A DNA stretch of 64,000 nt from Sinohyriopsis cumingii (lineage: Eukaryota > Mollusca > Bivalvia > Unionida > Unionidae): positions 106,801,145 through 106,865,144 of the forward strand of contig CM068830.1 of assembly GCA_028554795.2 (NCBI GenBank), read 5' to 3'. This document shows, piece after piece, positions 34,941-48,195 of the stretch. The position numbers were made by a program, and so were the translations under genes. Numbering within the stretch: the first letter of the stretch is position 1; every line of letters starts with the position of its first letter. The notes beneath the pieces were generated by a model. That model had not been told where the DNA came from. It searched no databases and saw only the letters and a program-made list of their open reading frames with translations.

Positions 34941-36984
34941 AGAGATGTAGTTTAAATGCATCATTTTGTACTGATATGGAAAGAATCAACATATTTTTTT
35001 TAATATTGTTGACTGCTTCCCTGTCCTTTTCTTGGCGTATCTGCTGATGTATATTGTCCGTAAAGTAAATGGCGGACTGCTAGATGTTAAGGATATGCAA
35101 ACTTGTATCAATATGTTAATGTCATCTGTGTGCGACAAAATGAAAATACATCTGAAAAGTAGTATTTAATTTGGCAGGCGTATCCATTAATGAGTATGGA
35201 AAAAGGTTATTACGTTGATGTTTATTTTCCTGGAGAGACCAGGAAGATGACAAGCCAGGTAAAGGAGAATTAAATTAAGCAGATGACACGTAATACGCTG
35301 ATCTGGTACTGGTGTACTAACGCGTTGAAGTTTCATTACTTTATGCATTGATTTAATAGATCAGTCGCGTTGATTTAATAATTGTTTTATTTCTTCTTTC
35401 GTGAGTTCTTCTGAGATTGATACATTCATGTTGCATCTTGTCAGAAACAAAAATCGGTAATCTTATTACAAAAGATACCCTTTTTCATTATTCTTGGTCT
35501 GTTGGTATTAAAATATGCGTTATATGGTCTATATCACCAACAAAACTAATAGGCAATATGTCTCTTTTTTATTCTCTTTTATTTAAGGTTACACGTTTGA
35601 ATGAGTGCCTTCCGTTATACACTATTATTAAAGTCAAATTTGCATAAGTGGGAAATTAAATATTTAATTTACTAAAGCAGATCAGAATACTAATTATCTA
35701 CGACATAAGTGTACTTTTTAGTTCCAAAGATACCACGCGAAATACATGATTTACGAATTTGAGCAAAAGAAAGTACCACCATGTCGGCTAATTCTGCGCT
35801 TGGGTAATTCTGCGCAACGATACGTCATTTCTGTAAACATTGAATCACGTGTTATTTTTGTTCAAAAATCCATTTTGTATCAAGAAAGAACGATCGTACT
35901 TTAATTAAGGAAAGTCATATTCATAAAGTGTACAAAAATATCCCGCATTTCTACTCGAAATGAATATGAAAATGTGATTTCTAAATGTCAACATGAAGAC
36001 CCACTCCATGACCTTCTTGAACCTGTAACACGGAAAATCCGATTTACTATGTATCTTTTAAAATCATACAAATAAATACATTATATAAAAGAGGGAAATG
36101 TATACCATAAAACAATACTGCATTTTAATCAAAGTTCCCAATTTTGCAAGAAGTTGTCCCACACGTACAAAATCCCCGGCGTATAGTCTGTTTCCAAATT
36201 CATTAGTAATTTTTTCACCATCAATAAGACGTTGTAAACACATTACATCCTATTCATTGTTGTTTCTCTTCCACATAATAGTTATTTTTTTTATATAAAA
36301 CATTGAACTTTACTAGCTTTTTTACAAGATCGGTTTAGTTTGCTTAATATCTCTTGCCATTTATTGGCATTTTTTACTTGAATTTTTTATCTAAAAAAAT
36401 AGCTATAAACCTGACCTACTTACTCGACTGAACTGCTGACAGAAACAGTCGAAAGTAATGTATTTCATTTCTATAGCCCGATGGATAAACATTAAATCTT
36501 TTCAATGCTGTCCGCAGAATAGGCCAGCAAATCGCGAGTCAGGAAAGCACAGGGGTGGCATCCCCTGTGTCCAAAATTAATATTATTTTGAACAGAATAT
36601 TCTGGTGACAATTGCCTCTTTTCAAATGGTAAGCATTGCTGTATTTTCTTTTCGTCGATCGGTCGAATTCGGATGCGTTTTGCTTCAATATTGGAGACGG
36701 AAACCTTAAGGGTGCATAAATGCCCGACAGCATTGTATTACAAAAGATGAAAAAGGAGATAGATGGGAAAGGAAAAAAATCACAGCAGAAAGTGACTTGG
36801 ATACTACATAACCTGAAGAGATTGGTTTTTTTAGGTAATCTAATTCGTGTAAATTATTGCCTCGTAAAAAAAAGCAGAATGGTACTGTAGTACACACCAG
36901 CGACGCCCTTGAATACGGGAAATATCCTTTCGTAGTATCTAAATGACCCGGAAGTACTATTTTAGGGTCCAACACATGTACAAA
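34941..36984. other. gene-less stretch including the presumed lectin promoter
   Basis: No exon recognised. The last few hundred bases before 36985 should contain the promoter and 5' UTR of the VIP36/LMAN2-like gene. I see no TATA box at a useful distance, and the transcription start is not placed. Confidence 0.4.
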
Positions 36985-37108
36985 ATGGCTGCGCCCAAGT
37001 GCGTACTAGTTTCCTTCGCTCTCATTTTAATTTTTGAAACTTCGTCATCGGAAAGGAATACACATGATTTTTTAAAAAAGGAACACACATTAGTAAAACC
37101 TTATCAAG
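36985..37108 (+). CDS. LMAN2: VIP36/LMAN2-like L-type lectin, exon 1 (start codon, signal peptide)
   Basis: ATG at 36985 (context caaaATGGCT) encodes 'MAAPKCVLVSFALILIFETS', a signal peptide with cleavage likely near residue 21-23. It continues with 'LKKEHTLVKPYQ', the conserved N-terminal segment of VIP36-family lectins (human form has L-K-R-E-H-S-L-I-K-P-Y-Q). Donor CAAG|GTACAC at 37108 leaves phase 1, and joining to exon 2 makes an Ala codon. The seven exons seen total 765 nt, exactly 255 codons, with every join in frame. VIP36/LMAN2 and LMAN2L are type I membrane cargo lectins of the ER-Golgi that bind high-mannose glycoproteins. LMAN2L is an equally possible orthologue. The C-terminal stalk, membrane segment and cytosolic signal lie beyond the window. 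Confidence 0.9.
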
Positions 37109-37841
37109 GTACACGTATCTAGTTTTATACAGAGTTTTATGTAAATATGCAGAAAGTCACGAATTGTGTCAGATACTGTGATGTCGGAGATAGGGTGTGA
37201 CCTTTCTCATACGTAGTTTCATAGGGAAGCTAACATGTGAATTGATAGTTTCAAAGTATTCATGGCCAAATGGTTGTTTGCATTTGTGCCATACAGGCAA
37301 CACCAAGCAAGCCTGTCGTTTCTGGTAGGTGACACTATTTGGTTTACTGGGGTCTCCACATACTTCCTGTGATATTGAAAGAGGGGTGGGGTAGTCCAGT
37401 CCTTCAGTGTAAGACGCCTCCCCTGATACATTTGTGTTTTTTTAGGTCGCAGTCTTACTGCCTGAATAACAGTGTTGTGTAGCTTGTTCCGAGGCCAACT
37501 AACATCGGAACTGGAAATAAAAATTTCAGGAATATCACAACTTGGCAGCAAATTAAAGTCATCACGCTTTGGTCAGACGTTACTTACACAGATGTCTTTA
37601 TTCAAATAAATTTAAATCCTGACAGAAGCAAAAAAACATGTTTTCAAGTTTGGTTGAATTACAGTTTAGTTGCTGTAATATGATGGAGGCAGGGAATGCT
37701 GAAATCTTCTAAAAGGATGATAAATATCTTGAACGAAACAAAGCTGTCTTACGAGCGTTTTAGTTGAATAAATTAAGGTGAGGCACCTTTTAATTCTAAA
37801 TTGAATATTTGAATGTTGTTTAAATCTACCGTTTTCATTGA

Positions 37842-38081
37842 TGAGTGTTCTAAAGAGCTCTCCATTACAGATCACTGCCATCTCACCTCTGTCTACGTAG
37901 GTTCAAGTCTCGGATTCGGCCAATGTGTTTATGTGAGAAATCTTGCCAGTAGCTTCACTTGGGTCGGTGGTTCTTTCTGAGGTTTTGCCATGTTCTTCCT
38001 CCACCATTAATACTGGTAGCCATGTATAGCCTATTGTGTGCTGAAAATGGTGTTAAACCTTAAAACAACAACAACAAAGCT
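37842..38081 (+). repeat. tRNA-derived SINE, family 1, copy C
   Basis: Begins within the tRNA-like head ('gttctaaagagctctccatt'), has body 'ggttcaagtctcggattcgg' and ends 'ggtgttaaacc' plus AACAACAACAAC. Plus orientation. Confidence 0.85.
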
Positions 38082-38844
38082 GTCTGAACACTTTATTCAA
38101 TATATTTATATTTTTACACATTTCATTAAAGAACCATACTTGATTTTAATCGTTTAATCAGATTTTGTCATTCTGGGCTTCCACTGCATTCCAGCCAATT
38201 TTATTATTATTATTAATATAAAATTCAAAGAGTAATTGACTTGTAAAGTTAACAATAAATGTTATCCTATGTTTCATATGTATTTCAGCCAAAATGTTAC
38301 ATTAGTAACATCCTTCATATGGTCTTACTCTATATTGTTTTTCATCATTCAAAAGATATGTGGCAGTAGTGCTTTGAAATTAAAATAATTGCAGGGTTAG
38401 ATACAAGCACAAATTTAGAAATTATGCAAGTGACTATTGGTGACATGAAATTTATTACTTTTACTAGGATTTATATTAATTATCCATTTTTTTTTAATGC
38501 ACCCTTTAAATTCCTTGATTGAACAAACTGTACTGAAGAGCAGGATCACTGTGTTTACTTTTATTAGATGTACCCTTAAAATGACTGCTACAACCAGTCA
38601 GAAACATTTAATGTACCCATTAATTTCATAGTAAGAATGTGTCCTACTGTTAATCTAGCAATATAACATCAGTTATAAAGAATGTGGAAACTTAAACTCA
38701 ATGGCAACTACTGGTTCTTCTAATCTGCAAAGTTCCACATTTTCTAGGCAGGAGACATCTGAAGACCACCTACTTGCTAGGTAGTCATAAAATCATTGAA
38801 CTGCACACTAACAGAAGCCCGTACAACTCACTGCAATTGTGTTG

Positions 38845-38960
38845 GTGTTACCAGTAACATCCGTGGCATGCAAAAGAGGCTTCAGTGTGCAGAACACAAT
38901 AATGATGAAGGGAAGGTCCAGAATAAAACAAGACCTTAACGCAATTGATGCAAGTCAAAG
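38845..38960 (+). pseudogene. hAT-type transposase C-terminal remnant
   Basis: The plus-strand frame reads 'VLVLPVTSVACKRGFSVQNT' and continues with a basic 'KGRSRIKQDLN'. This matches the hAT dimerisation domain pattern (PxTSxxCERxFSxxxxIKxxxRxxLxxxxLxxL) as found in transposases and domesticated ZNF862-like proteins. Only this short stretch is recognisable. Confidence 0.6.
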
Positions 38961-40203
38961 AAGGACATGGTATGAAGGAATATGATCCAAAGCCATGCCT
39001 CAGGAAAAAAATTGAAATGCAAAAATTTTGTGAAATGCAACATAGACAAAAGTGAACTATATTTTATAGTCAAAGAATATATTTGTATATATCAATTTTA
39101 ATACATAATTTTCAAAGAATAATAAATAATTACAACTAATTCTAACTGACAACGTTTTGTCTGTTTATTCCTGGCATTTTAATGGACATTTAGCCACTTC
39201 AGCATGCTTCTGCAAGGGGTCTGCAACTTTTGCTGGTGGGACTCCTATTTTTACTAAGTTTGGAGTCCTGGACTGCTAGTTTTAACATTCTAGTAAGACC
39301 TCTGACAAAGTTTCCATGTTTGCATGGACAATGTCACAAGTTCATATTTTGGGCAACATAGTTTCACTATCTTCTATAAGCTCTGGGTCATTCTGGAAAT
39401 TAGGAGTTACATCTCTTTGAACAATTGTTAATGAAAGAGTTCTTTTTATTATTCATTAAATATTTTTTCAATATTAAAATTGTACATTGTAATCTTGGGT
39501 TATCTTGGGTGCAGGTGACAGTTTTTACTGAAATGGACTGTTTTAGAAACCAGAGAAAAACAGTGAGCAGACAGTTTGAAACACCAATAAGTTGACCATG
39601 TTAGGGACCATCTGATGACAGTCGGGTTAGAAGTTACAAATTTATGAATGAAATGATCAAGGTTTTTGCATCTTTGATATAGGGAATACAAACAAACAGG
39701 ATGGTAAGCGAATATTATAGGCTGCATAATTTTGTGACATGTTTTAGACCATGTGAAAAGCAGTGCAAGAATTGAAGTCATAATCAGTGGCTATGGTTCT
39801 TTCTAAATAGAGATGCACACAGTATCCAAGAAATTTTGGACATGTAAATTTGACTGATTCATTATTCTAATACCACAGAAAGACGGCTAATTTTTTATAT
39901 AGAATTTTATAACAATCTAACCTAAATTTATCATATTGCTTCATTTTCTGAGACATGTTTACACTATGTCTGAATGAGTGACTTTTACGGAATTTATTTC
40001 AGAAAAATGTTGAAAAAATAGTGAATACTTATGTCCGAGCTGATAATTTCTGGATATGGTTGCTTGTGCTAGTAATTTCTGGATACGAATGACTGCTGTT
40101 AATTTCAGGTTTTTATACACGAGATGTGGTTCTAAAAGACTTTGTTTTCCTTGTGTTGATTTAATTCTGCTTTATTTCATTGCCCTTTTACAAGATGGCC
40201 TTA

Positions 40204-40528
40204 GACCGCTCCAGTGGCCTAATGGTTAGAGCATCTGCCCCAGATGCAGGAGGTCGCGGGTTCAAACCCCAGCCGAGTCATACCAAAGACTTATAAAAAT
40301 GGTACTGACAGCTGCCTTGCTAGGCGTTCAGCATTAAGAAGTAGTGTTATGACTGGTTGGCATGTGTCAGGATAATGTGAATGGGTGGAACATTATGCTG
40401 CATGTCTGCGGCATGATGCCCCAGTGCTAGACATCCCGATAAACTGCCACTCTGCAGACATCATAGCAATATGACTGAATTTTTTTAAAACCTATGTTAA
40501 AAATCCAAATCACACACACACACACACA
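40204..40528 (+). repeat. tRNA-derived SINE, family 2, copy F
   Basis: Head 'agtggcctaatggttagagc' and B box 'ggttcaaacccc', body 'tcataccaaagac', 'gtcaggataatgtga', 'catgatgccccagtgctaga', and a 3' end 'aaaaatccaaatcacacaca'. Confidence 0.9.
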
Positions 40529-40774
40529 AGATGGCATGAAAAATACAAGCTATTTCCCTTTTATGTAAGTTTGCTCTTACTATTGTTGTAATCTAGATTT
40601 ATCCTCATAGTGACTCATTTTTGTCATTTCACGAGTTCCTTCATTGTTTATATACAGTAATAATACATGCTTGTATGTCCAGTTTTCAATGTCTGCCATT
40701 CATTTTGCTGCTAAGTTAATTCCAAGTCTTTACTCTCTATCTTACAGTGCTCAACATGTAATTAACTAAACATT

Positions 40775-41425
40775 TGGAGACCACGTCTGATGTTGACTGG
40801 ACATTGAAAAATGTGTCTGATCTCAGCTAGACACTGGAGACAATGTCTGGTGTCAGCATGGTATTGTAGACCGTGTCTGATGTAAACTAGATATTGGAGA
40901 ATGTGTATGACGTCAACTACACATTGGAGAATGTGTCTTATGTCAACTAGACATTGGTGTCTGTGTCTGATGTCATTATTCGGTATCACACTTCCTAACA
41001 GCAGTCGGGAATACCAGACATCACAGACTGTGTCTAATGTCATTATTCAGTATCACACTTCCTAACACTAGTCTGGAATACCAGTTATCACAGACTATGT
41101 CTGATGTCATTACATGTATTCAGTATCACACTTCCTGACACCAGTCTGGAATACCAGACATCACAGACTGTGTCTGATGTCATTATTCAGTATCACACTT
41201 CCTAACACCAGTATGGAATACCAGACATCACAGACTGTGTCTGATGTCATTATTCAGTATCACACTTCCTAACACCAGTATGGAATACCAGACATCACAG
41301 ACTGTGTCTAATGTCATTATCCAGTATCACACTTCCTAACACCAGTCTGGAATACCAGACATCACAGACTGTGTCTGATGTCATTATTCAGTGTCACACT
41401 TCCTAACACCAGTCTGGAATACCAG
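40775..41425 (+). repeat. tandem arrays: about 38-bp units, then seven 67-bp units
   Basis: 40775-40973 holds degenerate ~38-bp repeats with 'tgtctgatgt' and 'actagacattggaga'. From 40974 a 67-bp unit ('cattattcagtatcacactt...') starts at 40974, 41041, 41108, 41181, 41248, 41315 and 41382; one copy has a 6-bp insert. The two units share 'tgtgtctgatgt', so the longer may derive from the shorter. Confidence 0.95.
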
Positions 41426-41875
41426 CTAAAATTAGAGCATATCCTGGACATGGGTTACTAAAATGTAGAACATGGGAAAGATCAAAAAGTAACAAGTGAA
41501 GTATGATTACACTTGCCATTTCTCATATGTGTGAGACATACAACACCTGGATTATTTGAAATTAATGTAAAATCACCCAACCCAAAGATCTTCACTCAAT
41601 ATTCCAAGTGATGGCACTATCTTGACCCGTAGAACTATTATGACCAAAGTTTCATGTATGTAGCTTCAGTGGTATAAGATGAGTTTAAGGACATTATACA
41701 TGTATGTACCTGTACACCTGATCATATATATTCATTGATGGACTTAATCACAATATTTCTGCAGCTTTTGAATAATTTGGTGATAAATATAAATATATAA
41801 AGTTAGTCATTTTCACCTGCTACATTCAGAAACTGTACATTCATTTTAGGAAAATATGTGACTACCATATTTCAT

Positions 41876-42168
41876 GAGGGTCCCTGGGTGGCCAAATGGT
41901 CTAAAGCGCCCACCTGTACCAGTCATTGCCATCTAACCTCTGTCCATGTGGGCTTGAGTCTCTGGCTTGGCCAGTGTGGGCATGTGGGTTTGAGTCTCTG
42001 GCTTGGCCAGTGTGGGCATGTGAGAAAGCTTGCTAGTAACTTCTTATGGGTTGGTGGTTCTTACCAGGCTTTTCCTGGGTTTGGTTTTTCTGCCACCAGT
42101 TATACTGGCCACCATGTATAGTCTACCATTCGCTGAAAAATGGCATTAAACCCCAAAACAACAACAGC
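41876..42168 (+). repeat. tRNA-derived SINE, family 1, copy D
   Basis: The most complete family-1 copy: head 'gggtggccaaatggtctaaa', body with an internal 33-bp duplication ('gtgtgggcatgtg'), and end 'ggcattaaaccccaaaacaa' plus CAACA. It lies about 190 bp before exon 2. Confidence 0.9.
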
Positions 42169-42355
42169 TGTTTCATGCATATGAAAAGAGAAATGCATAG
42201 AAACACTAATAAAAACAAATTAGGAAAGCATGTTTAGGCAATGTATATTTCATGTACAGTATTGTTTGGTTGTGCACAAAGAACCATTACAGACAATTGT
42301 AGACTGTTTCATAGTACAAAGTACTTTTTTTAGAGTGTTACATTTTTTTTTGTAG

Positions 42356-42471
42356 CTACAGCTATGAATATTCCCACCTGGGATTTTATTGGGAGTACGA
42401 TGTTAACAAACAACTACATACGGCTAACTTCAGATCACCAGAGTCGACAGGGAGCTATCTGGAATAGTGTG
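42356..42471 (+). CDS. LMAN2: VIP36/LMAN2-like lectin, exon 2
   Basis: Acceptor 'tttttttttgtag' and donor 'GTG|GTAAGT'. Encodes residues 42-80: 'PTWDFIGSTMLTNNYIRLTS' and 'RQGAIWNSV', matching the start of the L-type lectin beta-sandwich (W-D-F-x-G-S-T-M-L-T). Phase 1 in, phase 0 out. Confidence 0.95.
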
Positions 42472-42618
42472 GTAAGTGGTAAAGTAGAATATTTTCAATG
42501 TACAGTTTTCATTTTATACAGAACTGTATGACTGGTTTACAATTGATCTTTATTCAGCTTGGGGCATATGATGTATTAATTTTGTTATTTTGCCACTCAC
42601 TTTATATACTTGCTTATA

Positions 42619-42796
42619 AGTCAAGTCCAACTGCAAACTGCACATACCCAGATCTGTCATTGCATAATGCACTGCATATCCAGGTCTATGCAGTTTGTCA
42701 GGACTAATCAGCGAATCAAAGATCACAGACCCTGATTTGCTGGTACATTATGTTATGGCAGATCAGGGTCTGTATTGTTCAGAGTTGGACTTGACT
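42619..42796. mobile_element. MITE-like element with 14-bp terminal inverted repeats
   Basis: Left end AGTCAAGTCCAACT (42619-42632) is the exact reverse complement of 42783-42796. The interior has 'cagaccctgatttgct' paired with 'ggcagatcagggtctg'. A diverged relative lies at about 58685-58850 ('ggcagatcaggctctgtgtt'). The target duplication is unclear. Confidence 0.65.
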
Positions 42797-44466
42797 TTTG
42801 AGTCTATAATATACATCTGCAGGGCTTTCCTTATCAGCTGGAGCGGAGTGATTTTCTTGATTACTTTTACATTACACCTGGCTACTTGAAAAAAAAACCT
42901 GTATATCTGTTTGGGGAGGTCCCCCCCAAAACCCCTGCCTACCTTGGCAACTCCCTCTTTAACTTTAAATCTGATAGAAGGCCCTGCATCTGTAATATAA
43001 ATACACCACTCCGTCAATAACTCATGCCCTGATAACTTGCAAACCTGCCTATAATGCTGGGTCAGGCATGGATCCCATTTTTCTAAACCAGAAAATACAA
43101 AAAAAATTATCCCTATTTCTTAAAACTTAAAGAAAATCGTGATCAAAATCCATAACTGAAATGTTGATACATCGTTCATTTTGTAGTTGAAAATGGTAGA
43201 TAGGAACTTGAAATTTTAATCAACATTTTAAAATTATCAACTTTTAATAAGAAGTTTGTTAAGTGAAATTTGTGTTTTGATTCTATCTTTTAGCTCCTCT
43301 TAAGTGTAATCTTATAAATGCAATGTATATTTAAACGTAAAATGTGTCAGTCTGCTGTAACAGCTATGTCCGCAAGCATTTCTCTGAGAACCTAATTAAG
43401 TGCTGACCGTGTTTTGATAACTGACTTGAAGAAGTATTTGTTGTAATGTTAGACTGAATTATAAGCAGGCCTCCTTTATATTATCATATTAATTTTGTCT
43501 TTAGAATCAAATAAAGGTGGTGGATTCAAAGAAAAGTTAAAAGGCATGCAAATACTACAAACTTAAAAGCTAATGTCCCCGGTTGTATGTCGGGTGAACT
43601 CACTTAATGGATCAATCAAACACTGTTAAAAATATGATTGTGTATGTAACATAAACTACCTTAAATTAACCAACTCATTCATAACTGTGATCGAAGATAG
43701 CAAGGCAGCCAAGCTAAAAGAATACTTCGTACAATAAAGAGCTTGGTTTCATAGATACAGACCATTGTGGGCAAGCGAGTTTCAGAGAACTTCTGAACTG
43801 GCACTAAGAGTTGTCCTCAAGGATGATAGGAAGTTTCGCTATCACTTACAGTGAAATCACAACATCAATAATGTACTAATTGAACAAATCACAAATTGAG
43901 TATCAATGTAGATGATTGTCTCACAAAATAAATGTTGCTTGTTTTTAAAAAAACAAGGAATCCTGTTTGGCGGTATATCAATCTTTAGTCTAGTTCCAGC
44001 TAACAGACTCCCAATTTGGCAGGATACTATTAAATACCACTCCGGGAACCAGACTAGTCAACAAAACAAAAAGCAGTGACATAATACACAGGTGTTTTCA
44101 TGTACACATGATGGTTGCTGAAACCAGTTGGAACGATCTTTCACATTGGACATTAAATAAAATGAAAATAAATTTTATTAATACATAATAATGAACAGCT
44201 TCATTAGAAAAAGTGAGTTATTAACAATTATTATCGACGTGATTGTAAAACGAGGATTCAGTCATTAAACAGCCCAGTCCCCTACCCTGACTCGATGTTT
44301 AAGCAGATTTTTAAAAACAAAATTATGTTCCTCTGTAATTCGTGCCCTCGTTTATAGTGCAGTCAATATTTGTTCACCCCATTGTGCACGATTTATGAGG
44401 GAGAGGTGTACTTGAATGTATTGAACCCAATTTTAAACTAGATATCAAAGTCATCACAAATATCCA

Positions 44467-44596
44467 GAGTTACTCGTATACAATTTTAATTTATGATGAG
44501 TTACTCATGTGTACAATTTTAATTTATGATGAGTTACTCATGTGTACAATTTTAAACTATGATGAGTTACTCATGTGTACAATTTTAATGTATGAT
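44467..44596 (+). repeat. tandem array, 33-bp unit, four copies
   Basis: 'gagttactca' starts copies at 44467 (variant), 44498, 44531 and 44564. Confidence 0.95.
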
Positions 44597-44818
44597 GTAC
44601 TTTTTACCCCACTACCCTCTGTTGTCATCTACTCATCATGGCAAATATGTCATGTTATAAATAGCAATGGTTCATCGGTTTCCTGCATGTTTGAATGCCC
44701 ATAATCTTGACTTCTGCAATAACCCTGCCTCAGTCCCTCCCAGCATGCACATGTCCATGATACATGTTTATATATTTGAGTGACATAAAAATATCCACCT
44801 ACATTTGTTCCTTGTTAT

Positions 44819-45125
44819 GTGTCTGATAACTGAATGTGTCAGTGTTGGTGTCTGATAATTGAATATGTCAGTGTTGGTGTCTGATAACTGAATATGTCAG
44901 TGTTGGTGTCCGATAACTGAATGTGTTGATGTTGGTGTTTAATAACTGAATATGTCAGTGTTGGTGTCTGATAACTGAATATGTCAGTGTTGGTGTCTGA
45001 TAACTGAATATGTTAGTGTTGGTGTCTGATAACTGAATATGTCAGTGTTGGTGTCTGATAACTGAATATGTCAGTGTTGGTGTCTGATAGCTGAATATGT
45101 CAGTGTCGGTGTCCGATAACTGAAT
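44819..45125 (+). repeat. tandem array, 29-bp unit, about 10.5 copies
   Basis: Unit 'tctgataactgaatatgtca' plus 'gtgttggtg', with point variants. Confidence 0.95.
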
Positions 45126-46700
45126 ATATTTATGATGGTCCTTGCAATCATCAAAGTTATTCAAAGTGATCAAGATTTCAGGATAATGATTGGCAGTTGA
45201 AATATTAAATGTTACGATATTTTCCAAGTTTCTCTACAAAATCATGGATGACATGTGGTATTAAATATTTTTGAGATTGAATTATTTACAAAAAGGAATA
45301 AAATTCTGAATCAAGGAACTTGCAGAAATTGTAATTTATCATTTAATTAATGAATTACTATCAGACCATTTTAAAAAAAAGAAATGGGAAAATGAAAATT
45401 GTTTTGTAAAGCTCTTGTAGATAATTTGTGAATGTTTGATTAGAGAGATAGATCCAGAATGGAAGATTCCTAAGTACACGTATTGGTTTTTGCAGTTGAA
45501 TATGTAAATTTTTTAAAACTTTGAAGGGTTACTTGATACAACTTTGCTTACAGTAAAATTAAACTCCGCAGAAAAGATGGACAACACATGGCAGAAGATG
45601 AATTAAGATAGTACAGCCATGGTAGCAACTATGATTATTTGTATTTTTTGTTAGGAATACTAAGGTCAAGGAGTTTGTATAATTTTCTTTGTCCCCTTTT
45701 GAATTTGTATGTATCCCCCAGATTTGGAGGACATTGGGACAAAAAATCCCATGCCTTTAGGATCCTAGGTCCAACACTGAAAGGGGAACATAAGGCAGAT
45801 GCAGAGACATATGGACATATATGACTGTTTAGATTATATCTACAAAAATGCAGACATAAAAATAGAATTTCATCCTGTCTCTTGTTTTGTTGATATTTCT
45901 GAAATGTATTGGCATTACATTAGTTCACAACGAGAGTGCTTTAACAGGTATTTTTTTATGTATGATTGACAGCATTATGCATGATAAGGATTTAACACAA
46001 GATTCACTCGTTTTTTTTAGCATTTTACCCCGAAGTTGAGATTTTGCTATTTGTTGCTATTCAGCATGATAGTTCTGACAATACAGGCATTTCTGAATGG
46101 TAGATAAATTTACAAGGGGATGAAAAACATCACTTTAGTTTTAAAATTGTACACCTGGGTTTTGTTTTGTAAAAAAAAAGTCGAGAAATTTTCCCCGTTT
46201 TAACTTCCCCCAAAGCAGACCAATTTTAAGAAAGTGCAAATTATTATCACCACATTTAAATCCTTTGTGTGTCTGCTCTATATTCAGTGAAAAACTCACC
46301 TTTCATCACAATGGAATAATAAAATTATTGAAAAGTGTCAAATCGAGGAAGAAAATTTAAGTTTCAGGTTTACAATAATATGTACCATCCACTGCCAGTT
46401 TTACTTGATACAGTGGCTCTAGTCAAGTTATGTTAGCACCTTACTGGTTTTATAAATATAATCAATAAATAGTATGTGTTTTGCTGTGTATTTATCTAAT
46501 TGCTTTCATGGTACATGTAGTTATGTCATTGATAAATTATGGGGTCAGGATTCTCTACATAAACCAGTCTGCAGCTTGATTATGAAACCATCACAAAACC
46601 TTCATTTTTGTTTTAATGAAGGTGAAGATGAACTGATACTTTGGTAGATGTATACATCGTAAAGTTTTATATACTCCAACATCAGGTGAGTAAGAAAATT

Positions 46701-46815
46701 AGGCCTCAACCATTATGCTTTTAGGGGTGTTTAACAAAATAAGGCCTCAGCCTTTATGCTTTATGGGGTGTTTAACAAAATAAGGCCTCAACCATTATGC
46801 TTTTAGAGGTGTTTA
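46701..46815 (+). repeat. tandem array, 41-bp unit, three copies
   Basis: 'aggcctca' starts copies at 46701, 46742 and 46783. Confidence 0.95.
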
Positions 46816-47974
46816 AGCTGGGATTTTCTTTAAAGCCAGATTATCGTTTCCACTGTGTATTAAGTATTCATATTTTTTTACCTGATGATACATATGGATT
46901 AGATAGCTGAAAAAAGAATTTTTCAAACAATAGAAGAAAACAAAAATGTAAACAAAAATTTCTCACCCACACCACCACAGCAATTAAATCCTCAGTGCTA
47001 GTATTTCTTACCAGCCAATTTAGACTTGTGCTGCACCATGGCACAATTTTATCTCTCCATTACTATTTAGGTGTCATGATCCTATTCCATATACTATAAC
47101 CTAATTACCTTTGAAAAATACTATTCTAGACATTTTCTTTCTTTCTGTACAGTGTCTTTTTCTCGGTTCAGAATCTAATTATGACCTTGTTAATGGTATA
47201 TAATGTGAGTGTATTCCCTTGGTATATTTGAGATAAAGAATCGGTCATATACGTCCATGAATGGATGTCATTATTTTCATCAGTTGTTGATTAACGACAA
47301 TACCCAATTTGACACTTTTGGTCACCATTACAGCCAAGATGGATTTTGCCCGCTGAAGAGTTTCAGAGTTCATTGGTCATTCTTGATGCACTGATTCACA
47401 ATTGGAATCAGTTTGGCAAATGCACATTGAAAGAGGGAATCAATTTTGGCAGAGTGAAAATGTTGTGTATATTTTTGTTTAAATGTTATGCTTACTGTCA
47501 AATGAGACTGAATCCTCCAAAATTTTGTGCACTGACACCTTTTTTATTCCTTCGAATAAACAGCCCTTATAGTAATAAATTTTTAACTGAATTACTTGTA
47601 TATCTCTTCATAGACTGATCGATTATTCTGCCAGTTGACATTTTATATGCTTTCGTATGCTTGATCAAGAATTTACACTTGACAAAATGATCATTCTCCT
47701 GATGAGTAAAGATAAATCACTAATATTGTACTGCTGCCATGGTAATCGAAATAATGTCATTTGAAAGCTACTTAAGCCCCACCCACCCATTTACATCACT
47801 ACAGGTTGACTCTCTGGATTTATCATTAGCTTTTTAAGGTCTGTAGGAAATACTATGAGCCTGATGGTAGAAACAGTAGAAAGAATATTTAAAATGTTGA
47901 CATTTTTATTGTAAATTAGTTCTGGCTATAAAAAATATACATTGTTCTTTAGCACATGCTTTACATAACGATCG

Positions 47975-48195
47975 CTGTTGTCAGCGTATGTGTACATCCA
48001 TCAGTACACCTGCCCATGCCCTATATTGACCTCAGTGTTAAATATTTACTTTTGCCAGAGAGTGTTCGTCCATCAGTACACATGTCCATACTCGACATTG
48101 ACCTCAATGTTCAAGTTTTACTTATCTGTTGTCATTGTGTGTTCATCCATCATTACACATGTCCATACCCTGTTTCAACCTCAGTGTTAAAGTTT
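47975..48195 (+). repeat. three diverged tandem copies, about 75 bp
   Basis: Each copy has 'catccatca(g/t)tacac', 'tgcccatgccc' or 'tgtccata', 'ttgacctcagtgtt' and 'ttttact'. Confidence 0.75.

Larger units (their letters stand above)
37109..42355 (+). other. intron 1 of the lectin gene
   Basis: 5.2 kb. Holds two family-1 SINEs, one family-2 SINE, a hAT transposase remnant and a 67-bp satellite (each listed). The rest, for example 38100-38840 and 39000-40200, shows no exon. Confidence 0.6.

Noticed and set aside
36539-36975. Divergent gene sharing the lectin promoter
   Set aside because: The two short minus-strand frames show no domain or splice structure; nothing beyond their length supports them.
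37219-37551. 110-residue minus-strand ORF in lectin intron 1
   Set aside because: No recognised motif, no splice or start support, composition like surrounding non-coding DNA.
44819-45125. CRISPR-like regular repeats
   Set aside because: Units are contiguous with no unique spacers, and the genome is eukaryotic. This is a minisatellite; the same reasoning applies to the 41-kb and 54-kb arrays.
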